The translations under genes were made by a program, and so were the position numbers. Source: Atrichornis clamosus (lineage: Eukaryota > Chordata > Aves > Passeriformes > Menuridae). Taken from it: DNA of 64,000 nucleotides. Position 1 is the first letter of the stretch. Every line of letters starts with the position of its first letter. Shown here in pieces: positions 36,827-49,963 of this stretch. The stretch covers positions 48,666-112,665 of the forward strand of contig WBMZ01000174.1 of NCBI GenBank assembly GCA_013400975.1, in the 5' to 3' direction. The notes below the pieces were generated by a model, which was not told the origin of the DNA, made no database searches, and saw nothing but the letters and a program-made list of their open reading frames with translations.

Positions 36827-39800
36827 CCAAAAAAACCCCAACCAAAACCCCAGGGCAAACAACTCCTGACTAGCCAAAAGAAGCATATGCAAATACTAGC
36901 AAACCTGCTGAAATTGAATGAAAAATGCTAGTGAACACAAAATATGTCAGCAAGTCACTTGGTTGCTTCAAAACCTAAGACTCCTGTATAGGAAACTACC
37001 CAAGCCAAAATCCTGAAACTCTGTTTAAAGCCTGGTTAACTACTTCAGCTTTCTACAGCCTTGAAGAATTCTCCTGTTTTGCGAACTGTGAAATAGCATT
37101 TGCTTCACTAGTCCAGGTGGATAGGCTTTAATGACCTTCTTCCATGTGATTAAATCAGAAGACAAGGAATCAATCATTTGGGCTTGTACATTTTGCATAT
37201 TTTTATACAAATCTCCTCACCATTCCATCCCTCTGCTCTCCCATCTAACGCAAATTCAACTCTTGGCATGCTGAACGTGCAGTTTTTAGTGCCTGCTTAA
37301 ATCCTCAGAAATGAAATTGCAGATCACAAAACAGATAACGAGCATAGCAGGCAGTGCATAGATCTGCAGAGAACAAGACACGAGCAGCCAAACATTCAGT
37401 TTAGGTTCTGAAAGAGGCAGTATTCACAAATGTTTACCATGACGGATGAATGGGGGGGCAAAGATACGGAAAAATATAACTCTTCAACTACTTTGATATT
37501 ACACATACTGATTCAATTAGCACAGTAACTGTTCACCAACTAAACAAATGGTTGAAGAAAATCAAAATAAAAATGACTGAAAAAAACCCCCACCACCAAA
37601 CAAACCACTTATTTAATTGAGTAAGAGACTAGCCAGATTCTTGAACATTAGGTCTAAGTTCTCGTGCTGCAGGAAGTACTGAAACATAGGAAGTCTTTCA
37701 CATACAACTATAGATTGAGCTCATCCCATAACCAATGCAGCCATTTGAACTCAGGTCTCTGACCTAGTTCAAACTTTCCCCGTAACTGATGCATTTCAAA
37801 AGTTATTTTGCTGAAGATCTTACACTGTTCTTCAACTCAGGTGTCTGCATCAAACAGATGTCTTAGAAGAGTAAGTTATGGGCATTTTTAAATATAAAAG
37901 CTACTCAATACTCCAAAACTGAAGTTAGTCATCATAAGACAAAAGCCATGGCAGAGCAGTAAAAACAAGAGCTTCACTGGGATTTATATCAAACTACACT
38001 CTTCCCAGATTGCCACAGAGTAAAATATACACGCTTTAGCTCTCTAGAGACACTGAAATGGATATAGTTCATATGCAAACCAAATCATTCTAGTTCCTCT
38101 TAACACCACCATGCTCTTAAAATGCATTAATTGGGGTAGTCCAGAACACACTGTAAAAGTCTGGCATGCAGCCTTGACTTTTTAAGTCAACAACAAATAA
38201 TTTTATTAGTTAGATGTATAGATGACACGTTAGGGTACAACATCACTGGTTAACTCAGTAGCATTTTCATATATGTTACATATACTCACATTACCAATAT
38301 AAACAGTATGATTATTATCATCAGTTTGATTCATTTCCATATGAGGTTCATTTTGCTCCTTCTACAATATTAACTGATAGAAGGGTGGAAAAAAATCTAT
38401 ATAACAGAATTAAAATAACCACCACCATTCCAGGGAAAAAAAAATTCTACTATTCACTCCAAACAGCAACATTAAAAGAATGGCAAGAAAGAGATTCAAA
38501 CCCTAGAAGTCCAGAGTGAATTATTAATTCAACTGCAGGAAAATTCAACCACAGTATTAGAAGTTGCAAGCCTGGAAGCATAACCAGAAGCAAAGTCAAC
38601 TACAGCTCAAGAAATGCTGCTTCAGGTTTCTCTTTCTGTCACTATGCCTGCTTCTAGGCTCCACTCCCCTCTTTGCTCTCAATAAGCACTTTCTTGGCAT
38701 CTTTGGTATTTGCAGTATGTTCCCCTCCTTCCCTCACTACCCCTGTCCCAAGTGGGTCTGTGTGGTACTGTTGTTCTCTTCAAAGGGCACATGCTGCAGC
38801 AGCTCAGAGCAAGAAAGCCTCCCAGCTGCTTGCTTCTTTTCCATCAGTACTGCAAACCTTGCTGCCCAGGAGGAACGAGTGGACAAGACTCCTCAAGCCA
38901 CACATTGAGGCCAAATTCTCCCTGACTGTCAGCCAAGTTAATGATTCTCTTAATACACAGAAGTTCAGTCAGGATCATAGGCAGAACAAAGACACCTCCC
39001 TAACACCAGCCAGGCTTCTCCTGCCAAATTCAAGAAGAACAAACTCTTCAAATCTTTTTAGGTAAATCATGTAAGACAAAAACTTATCCCAAATTCCCCT
39101 GAACTGGTAGTTGACATTTTCTAAAGACATTCAGCCTGAGTCACAGTATTTGGAAAACTGCTGCCCAAATGGTTGAAATCAGCAAAATTTAAGACCCTGT
39201 TTTCCACTCCTTTAGTTCAGAGTGGATATCTACAAAAGCAGAGAGCTCAGCTTTTACCATTGGACAAAAAGAACATCTCCTAAAGAATATTCTTAGTGCT
39301 ACGTTTTTTTCACCTCTGTTCAAGGACTAATGTTGCTGACATCTCAAAGCCAAGTGGAATCTGACAAAGTGGAAGAGCCTGGTACTCACTTCAGTCAATG
39401 AAAATGAAATTTAGGGTAAAGTTTTACACTCTTGAGGAATATGGACTGAAAATAAACTATTCCCTTCCCACACACACCCTTAAGTTATGAGCACTTCCTT
39501 TTAGTAAGCAATTTCATTCAAAACATTTCAAGAACAATGAAGCCAAGCAGCAGTAAAACATAAGAACATACAACAAGCCTCATAACACCAATACTTCAAA
39601 TACAGTTTTATTTGCAAGCTTGTCACAAACAGTAACTAGACCACATTATTCACCAGTTTCTAACAACATGAAATATACAAATATAAACCTGAAAAATTGA
39701 AGAAAATATTTGAATAACATTCATGGCTGTATTACAGACTCCAAGGCAACAACACCAGTTTAGTTTGAAACCTTCACTTAAATAGAAGTTAAAATGTTTT

Positions 39801-40139
39801 AATCTTGTAAGCCAGTAAGAACTAATTTCTTTAGGAAAAGCACTGAAGTACTAATGCAAAAAGTCAGACCAAATGTGTAATTTAAGTCACTAACTCCCAC
39901 CATACTTTTAAACTGCTGCATTTAAATATAAGCTGTCCCGAGGCAGGCAGTAAATTGGAACTTAAAAACACTGTCAATTTTAGACAGCAAACGTAACAGG
40001 TATATAAAATCTTCCATGACATCTGTACTTAGTTTATACCCCTATGAGAAAGATATAGTACCCAGAGTGGAATAGCATGACTCAGCAAACACAAACCAGT
40101 ATGCACTCAAAATAATACTTTTAATAAGTCTGTTTACTA

Positions 40140-40301
<162 letters not shown>

Positions 40302-40782
40302 TCACTACCATTCAGAGAACAGTTTTTAATTAATACAAATTATGCATCTTATTTTCTTTTGATTCTTTACTAGTTAAATGTCTGGAAATCCAGTTAAACT
40401 AAGGTATCCACAACACCTTTATAAAGTTAAAATATAAGTCTGCTTTCACTACATTGAGATTATTTGAAACCTTTCTAAATGCAATGATTAACATTGATTC
40501 CATTTCTTCCTTCTCTTATTAAAAAGAAAACCAAGCAAATAAGCCTAGCTATGGCTGTATCTCACATAAATGTATTACTCTTGGACACAGGAAGTCTCAT
40601 CCGTATTTTAATGAATTCCCAAGTAGCCCAGAAATAATGTCACTTTAAAACACCTTTTCCTTCCCCTAGGTACCAAACTACATCTTAAAATTTTGTCCCT
40701 ACTATGGTAATAAAACTGCCAAGATTAACAAAAAACCCCCACCAGATGTTTGAGCAATCTGAAGAATCCAGAAGTGGATTCC

Positions 40783-40872
40783 AGTGAAAGGTGTCCCTGT
40801 CCATGGGCAGGGGTGTGGAACTAGATGACCCTGAAGGTCCCTTCCAATTCAAACCATTTTATGATTCTATGA
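40783..40872 (+). mobile_element. CR1 LINE 3'-end fragment
   Basis: The sequence gtgtccctgtccatgggcag, ggaactagatgaccctgaag and gtcccttccaa, ending in atgattctatga, is the last 90 bases of a CR1 element with its terminal octamer repeat intact. It is antisense to CDK8 and lies about 550 bases upstream of exon 2 in the transcript. Confidence 0.92.
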
Positions 40873-42091
40873 AAAGTTTAGTTCAGCTTTAAACACATAT
40901 AACACTTAAAAACAGTACCATCACCTCCTTGTACTTCAACCAGTATGTACCTTATAGTCACTTATTTAAATGCAAGTCTATTAGTGTCTCCAGCTATCAA
41001 AAGCAACATAAAGAAGAGATACACTGCAGCAAAAGAAGATACTGAACTCTTGCCCATTCTCAGCCTCAAAGACTTAAAACTTTTAAGAGATGAAGTGCTT
41101 GTCCTTCCCACTTCTGGGCTGGCATCCACAAGACTCCTGGGGGGCATGACACTTAACAATATTGCCCTCAATATTTGGAGGACTTGTATAGCCTCAAATC
41201 TCTAAGCTACATAAGAAGCCTTATTCTACTTTAATGAATCCAGTTTTCACTGCTATGAAGAGCCACCCTAAAAAAAAAGCAATTCAAACATCCTAAAGGC
41301 AAATAAAACTAAATTGTAGTTAAGCATTGGGAACAAATGTGCTTATTTCTTCCAGATCTCACTGTTTGCAAAGCTTTGAATTGCTTTATTTCTATCCAAA
41401 GCACACACTTTCCCATATTCATCACCACCTAGGGAAGAGAGAAAAGTCATAAATTAATGGAAAAATCTGAACACAGATAATGAGGAGAAAGAACAAAACA
41501 GCAAGCAGAGAAGATTTCAGTAAGGGGGCAATTACATGGATGCAGCAAGATAAAAGACAAGAAAATATTCAGCATTTGACACAAAAAGGAAAAAAAAGAA
41601 CAGGGAAGACAATGACAGAAGGCATTAAGAAGTTTCCATGTAATAAAACCCTAAAATTGCCAGCCTGGAAGAGAAGGAGACAATGCTGAGCACAAACATT
41701 TATGCGGCAAAAAGAAGGCATTATACAATCCCCTATTTCTCACCTTAGAGGAAAACAAGTTGTATGAAGCCCAAAACTAAGAAACCATTATGGTTTTAAG
41801 CACATAATTGAACTGTGCAACTCATGATATTATATGGAAGAGAATATTATAGGGATCAAAAGCATAAACAGATTTAAGATCGAATTACACAAATTTATGG
41901 TGGATAAGGGAGTCATGGACCACTCCATGAGCAGCTACTGAACACAATAACCCCAACCTGCTTTCCAACACAGAGATTTCCAATGCTGCTAACAGAAAAA
42001 GAGGGAAATTTTCTCAGCTAAAAATTGTTTTACCCTCTATCTGCCTTAACTAGCAATGGGTAGGTATCCAGCTGCTACTGGATAGATATAT

Positions 42092-42370
42092 GAAGCAAAA
42101 TGAATTGGACTAGAGGTTATTCTCATTGCCCTTTGTGCTCCTCTACTTAGTTTTGAGGTGTCTGGAGAAATCTCTATTTCAAGAACCACACAACTGCTCC
42201 TGTTACATGCATTACCACTGACAGAATAGGGAGCAAAACAGGTCACATTAAAGGTTATTCTCATTGCCCTGTTGCTTATCTGCTTAGATTTTGAGGTATT
42301 TGAAGGACAACTCAGTGTAAAAGGAAGCACTGCCATGCAACTGGTGATATTACAAGCATTTCTGGTAGCA
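42092..42370 (-). repeat. Two-copy tandem duplication with continuous open frame
   Basis: Two diverged units of about 140 bases lie side by side (about 42092-42230 and 42231-42370). They share a perfectly conserved core, aggttattctcattgccct, and clear similarity on both sides. The minus strand is open through both units, from an ATG at 42393 to a stop at 42046 (115 codons). The predicted units share NACN near their start and RAMRIT near their middle, and the length difference between them is in frame. I do not recognise the peptide. There is no proof of translation, and it may be chance. Confidence 0.7.
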
Positions 42371-45242
42371 CTGTCTACAATGAAGCCTGCCACACATTAA
42401 AGATGGCACAACTATTTTGAATTGATCAAATTTTTGCCAAACTAATCTGGACTTAAATGCTCCATACCAGATGGCAGACCTTCTCTGGAAATTTTTTGAA
42501 AAAACAACCCCTCAGCTGCTTCCTAGAACAAAACTGCAAGAACATACTTTCAGCTGTGTTTGTTAACTCTTTCACAATCAGGGTTCTAATGCTGAAATTT
42601 GATAGGGTGGCTTAAGAACACAGCATTTGTTCTCCTCAAAGCAATGGATGAAGTCTCTGAAAATTAATCTTCTGACATTAAAAGCCATTTAAAGAGCTGA
42701 GATCCCAAGCTCCAGTACCCAACCTTGCTCTGCCCTTACAGTGACCCAGGGCTGTGGGGGATGAACTGCTCCCTCCTTTGCTCTGCCCAGGTGCTGCATG
42801 TGGGAACCCAGAGCACATGGCCTGTATCCTGTCCTCAGCCTACCCAAGCAGTCAGTATAAGCATGGTAAAAAGAAGAAAAATAAATTAAGTGCAGGGATA
42901 AACTACATTTTTAGCACTACACTACACTGTCATCCTCCAGAATGGAGAAAAAAATAACCAAAGGCTTCTAAGACTTAAATTCTCTGAACTGTGCTGGCAC
43001 AGTTGAGATACAAAGTAATAAACCAATCCCTAACCCACTCTTAACATCTGTTCTACACTGAGGCAGCTAAAACACCATGGTTACTCCATTACACCACAAG
43101 TATCAGCTTTTCCATTTACAGAAGTAGGACAATCCTACTTCTATCTTTGAGACAAGTGGTATTTTCTTTGTAGAACCTAGTGTAATTCTTTGGGAGCCAA
43201 GGGAACTGGGGGAATACTTTTTAAAGGGAGCTGTAAGGGTTTGTTTACAGGAGTGCCAAACACAATGACCGAGCTTATTTTACAAAACTTACAAAAATAT
43301 GTTGCCAATAGTCTCTTTAGAACCATAATGCAGCCCAAGGACTTCTCCACGATTTTGTATATGGGCAATTTCCTTCTCAAAAGATAAAGACATGTTTGAA
43401 GATAAAGAGAAGTTCAATGACAAAACAGGGAAAAAAAGCAAGCAGTAAGTAGAAAAAAAAAAGGCCAGGGCGTAGGGGTGGAGGAATAAGCCCTGTTTAT
43501 AAACATCTTCCACAGCCAACTGTGAGCAACAAAATGGGCCACCCAGCAGGTTGCAATTCAAGGGCACTGTTAAGACTCCATTCAACTAAATTTCTTCCTT
43601 CTAACAGGGAGGTCATGTTGGGAAAATCTGTTTGCTTTCTCTGCTGGCTGGAATTAAATATTAAGTAACTTCAGCAGCTCCTCCACCTATCAGTAGGCTT
43701 AGAAAAGCAAGTCAATATGCAAACTTAATTTCATAAGAATTTATTCTTACTTTCCTGCACTGAAGTAGGCTGGTATCTTCCAACACTGTAGTGCTCCCCA
43801 CTAGTAACATGCAGCATGACAGCAGCAAGAGTAAGGAAACTCATTTTGTACACTGCTACTGGCAACAACAAAGTTTACTGTAGTCACAGGCAAACTACAT
43901 AAACTCCTCAGAGGGACAACACTAATATCAGATGCATAAACTTGAAAAAAAATGGTTAGTTGCAACATCACTTCCAGCAGACTTTACTGACAGCAACAAA
44001 AACAATACCTACAAAATTACCATAAAAGAGTATAAAAGGTGTTGCTCTTATAGCTTGAATAAACTAAACCAAAAAATCGCCACCTTTAAGAGAATTAAGT
44101 TTTTATTATAATACTGCTTCCAAACATTGAGATTTTTTTAAGTTCTACTGAATTTGGAAGTACAACAGCACTGTACAAAATATTCAGCCTCTGGGCGAAA
44201 AAACAAACAAAAAACCCACCACGTAAGTAATAGAAAGGAGGCCTATTACCTAAAAGGCAGATTAAAAAAAATAGTTTGGTTATTTCATCTCATATACCAT
44301 AAATTTTGTAGAAAAGTATTGACACAACACGACAATATACCCTTTATCTGGATCATTAGAACAGTTCAAAACTCAACTGGGCAACAAATACAGCAGAATA
44401 AAGTACCACAGCCTTAAAATCAGTGATGATTTTTCTGAATTTACATTACAGTTAAAAATCTCAAATTCAAAATTAACTGGTCACAATGTAGGAATAGTTT
44501 TGTCTAAAGAAGGAAATGTAAAACTTGACTGCAGTGAAACATTTGGGGGAAATAGCCTTTAGAGTTTTCAACTACCAAAAGGAGCTCTAAATGCAGTATC
44601 TCTTCTACAAAAAACTCTAAGGAATCTCTTAACTGTTTAAGCCTCCTATTCCTTAGAGAATAAAAAATCTGATAATGAAAAGATAAGCCTACCAATAAAA
44701 CGTGTAGGGTTTTTTTATTTCTACATGTTAAATTATGAAAATCAAACACAACAGCAAAATATAACATTTAGGAGACTTGGCATTTTCACTTTGAGGCATC
44801 GTCCCCTGCCTCCTCTCCCAAGTCACAGCAGTGGTAGTTTTTGGTTTTGTTTTTAAATAAATGAAAATCACCCTAGTCATACAAGACATCCAATGAAGTC
44901 TGCAGAAAGTAGCAATTCAGTCCTTGGGAAGTGTATGAATACACAAATGCAGGTTTTGAAGCTGAAAGGTTTAATGCATTTATACAAATGCCAATGCTAT
45001 AATCACAGCAAATATTTAAATGCACACCAAAAGAAAACACAATTTTCTAGAAAGTGCAGCAAGATGAGGGCAGACCTGGTACACATTCAAATGATGACTT
45101 GCAAGAATAGAATTATCTGTTTCCCCTTCCAACACCACATTCATGGCACCAAATATTCTTGCCAGAATAAGTTCTTTATACCAGGAATTCTATTTGTTTT
45201 GCATTTTGTACCTATTAACTACCAACTCAGAAAATAAGTGTG

Positions 45243-45840
45243 TTGGAGAACCAAGTGACAAAGGACACAAGAGGCTGAGGCTCTCAATGCCTTCTTTACA
45301 TCAGTTTTCACATCACAATACACATTCACAACTACAAATTCCCAAGGCTAGTGGCACAGTCTGGGTAAAAGGATATAGAAGAAAACCAAATTAGGGATGA
45401 TGTCAACAAATTGGACACACACAAGTCCATGTGACCAGGCCGGCTGCATTCAAGGGTGCTTAACGGAGCTGGCAAATGTCATTGCAAAGCCACTCTGTCA
45501 TCTGCAAAAGGTCATCGTGCTCACTGGCAGATTCCTGATGGCTAAAAAAGGGCAAATATTGGGACCCTCTTTGAGAAGGGCAAAAAGGTTCAGTGATATT
45601 ATAGGCCAACCAGCCTAATCTCAGTCCCTGAAAAGGTTATGCAGTAAACCCTCCTGGGAAGCTATTTTCAGGCCCATACAGGAAAATAAATGACCAGGAA
45701 TGGCTGGCAAGGATTTCCCGAGGTTAAGTTGTGTCTCATCAACCTGAATGTCCCATACAATGAGAAGATTAGCTCCATGGACAGTGAAAAAGCACTGGAC
45801 GCTACCTTGACCTTAGCAAAGCTTGTAACATGATCTCATC
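45243..45840 (+). mobile_element. CR1 LINE fragment, reverse-transcriptase region relic
   Basis: The nucleotide order follows CR1 ORF2: gacaaaggacacaagaggct and caatgccttcttt; then acacacaagtccatg, gtgcttaacggagctggcaa and gtcattgcaaagcc; then ccaaccagcctaatctcagt, aaggttatgcag and taccttgaccttagcaaagc. A short open piece still reads ELANVIAKPL, a CR1 pattern upstream of the RT core. Frameshifts and stops break the rest. It is an inactive, antisense, truncated copy, and both limits are approximate. Confidence 0.85.
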
Positions 45841-46459
45841 AGACACACAGAGCCAAATTAGAGAGCCTGGACAGTGAGCAGTTGTGTGGGGCTGAGCTGC
45901 TGGGTGTAAACCTCAACAAGCACATATACAACCTTTGTAACTGAAGAATGCAGCGAGATTTAAATTTACTAAGGTTTATTGTCACAACCTGTCTGGCTGA
46001 GACTGAAAAAAGTTTCAAATGGCAAAAACATTTGCACGTATGAAACCCAGCAGTCATCACTGCATACGTTTCAATGTACAGCGCTGAACAGGTATAACTC
46101 TGCAGAACAAGATGTAACAGTTCTGAGGATAGAGAGTAACAGTCAAATGGCAGAAATTACATGCATCAACAGAAAATAAATTGTATAGGAAAAAAAGTTG
46201 GTACTAACAACTTGGCACAAAGGCAAGAAATCACACTATAAACACCTGACTTCCCAGAAAGCACGTTTAGGTCAAAACTTTTGTCGAACTCATCAGCACA
46301 CACAGTAAGTCTCATCACTGACCCTGTACCTCCAGTAAACCTAAAATAAAGAACAAAATCTTATAAATAATTCTCTCAAAAAAATTTGAGCTAACAGTGA
46401 TGAAAAGATAATCCCTTCATCTTCTTGTAATTTCCTTTTTATGAAACCTGCTGGGTTTC

Positions 46460-47160
46460 TGTCTTGGGTTGAGCATATGACACCGTTTTGTTATCTCATA
46501 TCGCCGCTGTATACTAAACATGAATTCTGTGCCTCTGACTCGATTCCAGGAATTTTCAAGGACAAACATGAATACTCCCGTGCTGGGACTCAGGCGGGTT
46601 TGGGTTTTTTTTCTTCTCTCACTCACTCCTAAGCTCTCGTCTCTGGGCAGCAGGGAAGAGAGAGTTGGTTTTTTTCTTTTTTTCCTTTTTGTTTTTGTTC
46701 TGGCTAGTTTGTTTTTTTTTCCAGCTCTGTTTCTCAACAGATAGAGACAGAAAGTGATTTTTTTTTTTTTCCCCTAGGATCTTTTTTTTTTTCCCTGAAA
46801 TTGCTTTTCAACCGAGCTCAGATCCAGGACAGAAGGTCATCCTATCACCTGCATCGCCAGGGGGAGGGGCCGTGCCTCGGCCCGTCAGCGGGTGACCACA
46901 CCAAGGACTCTGTACTTTACACAGGTTTCTCCATTGCAAGTAGTTTATCATTTAATATTGTTCATTTCTTTCCTATGCCTTGTAAATAAAACAGGGTTTT
47001 TTTCATTCTACCTCTAAGGAATTCCCTCTGTCCAGACCTGGTGGGGGAGGGATGGCTAATGAAAACTACCAATGAAGCTTNGAAAACTACCAATGAAGCT
47101 TTGCAAAATGGCCTGCTTTAAGTCAATGGGTTGCTGCTGAAAGAACCCCATCTTTACCAC
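46460..47160 (+). mobile_element. Avian endogenous-retrovirus-type solo LTR, antisense to CDK8
   Basis: The element begins TGTCTTGGGTTGAGC, a start typical of avian retroviral LTRs. It contains long T-rich and pyrimidine-rich runs (46600-46800), a GC-richer block (about 46860-46900) and a consensus AATAAA at 46985-46990, followed by a T-rich and then GGTGGGGGAGGG segment as in R/U5. The probable end is near the taccaca at 47156-47161. I found no viral coding sequence beside it and no clear target duplication. Composition is opposite to the surroundings, T/G-rich on the plus strand. Family assignment is uncertain. Confidence 0.7.
47061..47101. other. Single N flanked by identical 20-mers
   Basis: Position 47081 is N. 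The 20 bases before it (47061-47080) and the 20 after it (47082-47101) are identical, gaaaactaccaatgaagctt. This is the pattern left when two overlapping contig ends are joined without collapsing the overlap, so the true sequence probably has one copy. Confidence 0.85.
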
Positions 47161-49924
47161 ACACACACTCCTGTCCTTGGCACTAAGTATTCATTTTCTG
47201 ATGGAGATAAGTTTATTCAGGGCCTATTCAGAAAGGTATTTCCAAATTTTTCTCTGGTACACTTTCCGACCCATTAGTAAGTTGAAGTGGCCTGCTGACT
47301 GGTCAGATGAGCACTGGAGTTATCTAAAGACAGAAAGCAGACAATGCAGAAACACAGCAGTTCCTGTCTACATGCAAGATGAAGTTAGATTATCTTCTAA
47401 CCAATACTTTCTTTCCACATCAGGTTGATGGAGTACATCCACATTTGTCAGAAAGGTGCAGCTAAGTGCAACGCCCCCTGCAGAAGTCATTCTGATCACT
47501 GGAAAAACTCACGGTAGCTAAAGTAGTAGACTTTTTCAAAATATGGAAACAATATAAGCTAGAATTATGTTCTTCACTTACAGCTGTTGGAGGGGGACTT
47601 GAAAGGTATTTTACTTTTATTGATGTTCTCAGCATATTATAAATACAAATTTCCAAAACTTGATTATTCTACAAATACTTAATTTTCCAAGGGTCACTCG
47701 TGGGCTTTGTTTTGTCAGCACATTTCAGTTAAACTGGCTAAAATAAGTTGCATGAAACAAAACCAGAAGATAAACATTAGCTCAAATTATTGCTTCTTCA
47801 TTTGACTGAACTTAAAAACAGTTTGAAAAATGCAGCAGTCCTATAACATGCATTAAACCTATTGAAAATAGGTTAACATTATCTCCTCTATTATGAACTG
47901 TGTGCTACACAACTAAAGCATGACTATTTTTAAAAGTTCCGATTTATTCAAGCCCAGAGTATTTAAGTGTATTTATAACCAGCTTAAAGTTTATCCCATC
48001 ATAAATTCTAGCTTGTTCCTTTCAAGGAAGAAATCTGTGAAAAACGAGATGAAATCCCAGATTCTGTCATGAAAGCCTCTTATGTATTAATATATGAGAA
48101 AGGATTACAAATAATACAACCCAGTCAGAAAATCTGTGAATCTGAACTATTTCATTAAGTATTTCAGCTAAAAAGAGTAGTTTACAACTTTTCTCTCCTC
48201 TACAAGGTTACCTGCAAAGGGATGATGAGAAGAAATGAACCTCTCTTTCCAGGAAGAGAATTAAGTGCAGCAGGTACCAGTTAATCCACAAATGAGAATA
48301 AATTCAGTTCATAAAGTAACGTGACTTCTTATATGTTTGTCCTTGCCACTAAAAGCAGCACCTTCCACCCGTTCTAATGCAGATGCCACCATCAGCAGCT
48401 CTTTACGGTGTCACACACTCTCAACAGTGCTCACTCCCAAAGGGGAGATTTCAAACTGCTCCTCTATTTCTACAGTAGTAAGTGTTATTTACCTCTCCAA
48501 CTTCAAATCTGAGAGACACACACATATAAAAATTAACATAACTGCATGGAAGCATGTTAAAAAAACAAAGTAGTGATCAAGTGTCTAGAACGAGCTAGAG
48601 CTGAATCGAGCCGCCAAATAACCCAGCATCCCTGCAAAACTAGTATGTTGCAAAACTCAGAAAAGTTGACAGAAACTTCGTATTTCATTGTAATTACCCT
48701 GATGTTGTCTCCTTTCCCTCATTTTCTTCCAGAGATGTAACAAAAATATATTACTATCTTAATGCTAGGCAGCTAATATCTTGCAAGATTGTCAATACGT
48801 TCTACCTGAATTAAAATTTAACTTAAAGAGGGTCTAATGGAAAGATCGTATTAAAATGTAAATATTAAATAATCTAGCAAAAGAAAAAAATTAAATATTA
48901 TCTAAGGCAACGTTTCAATACATTTACATGGTAATGGTTGGGTTTTTTCCCCTTTTAAAGATATGTGCACGATGCACAGAAAAAGCAGAGAGGCCAAAGA
49001 CAGCACATTCAGAAGCAAGGAAAAAAAGCCATTTGTGCTCTTTATTGTTGCTACAAGCCCCCCTCTCTCCCTTCCCTCCATATAGCTTATCCCGAAAGAA
49101 AAGTAATACTTCAGAATGACAGTCTTGTCACGTTAATGTGCAATTTTTAGATACTGTGTGCTTTAAAAAAAGACAATATCCTTTACAAAAGAGTAGAAGA
49201 GTATAAGGTGCACAGTTTGGTAATGAAGCTAGTTTCAGGGACTCGGACCTAATTTTACAAAATGTCATGTGAAAATAAAATCCCATATTACACACCAAAA
49301 TGCTAACACCAAGATATTATTTCAGGGGAAAATGCACTAACAGAACTGAATTTATTAAGGGTCCAGCTAAGGCATACATATTTTTTCCATTCCCAAAATA
49401 CTTAAGAGGACATGGCAAGATCACTGGGCCAGAACAGCATCATTATTTTTATCAGATAGCAAGGCTTATGCTGAGAATATTTTCTACTTCAAAATAAATC
49501 CTTCAGTAATCAGAACTTTTAGTGGGTAAAGAAAAGGTAATTTCCGAAGCCAAAGGAAAAGCCATCAACAGCAAGCCAATAAACACTAGGGCTTCTGAGA
49601 CAGCTACAATGTGGTGCATGGCAATTACTGATTCCCTTTCTTTTGTTCTTAGATTTTTTTTTTTTAATTAACAACTTTTGCCACAACATGTAGTTTGGCA
49701 AGAAGATCAAAGCAACCAAGTAAATTCAATGATGCACTTACATGTGGTTCTTCTGATCTAAGAATTTGCTGCTGTCAAAATGAAAGCCTGTTCTCAACAT
49801 CTCTGACTTGCTGCTCCAAGCCAAAAAAAACCCTTTCCTTTATGCCAGCTCTGATCTGTGCGATGCTCCGTGACACGATTCACCTCCTGCATTTTCCAAA
49901 AAGTTATCAACTTCTAAAAAAGAG

Positions 49925-49963
49925 GTTAACTAATGTTAACCAAGTTAACTAACATGAGTTAAC
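49925..49963. promoter_or_regulatory. Cluster of four GTTAAC palindromes
   Basis: Four perfect GTTAAC sites start at 49925, 49935, 49944 and 49958, within 39 bases. GTTAAC resembles half-sites bound by HNF1-type homeodomain proteins. A binding role is inference only. Confidence 0.35.

Noticed and set aside
45397..45618. 73-codon open frame as a possible gene
   Set aside because: The ELANVIAKPL segment and the nucleotide context show it is a piece of a dead CR1 ORF2.
46417..46744. Overlapping open frames with Lys/Arg- or Phe-rich products on both strands
   Set aside because: They come from the T-rich runs of the LTR and not from a coding gene. No viral protein sequence is present.
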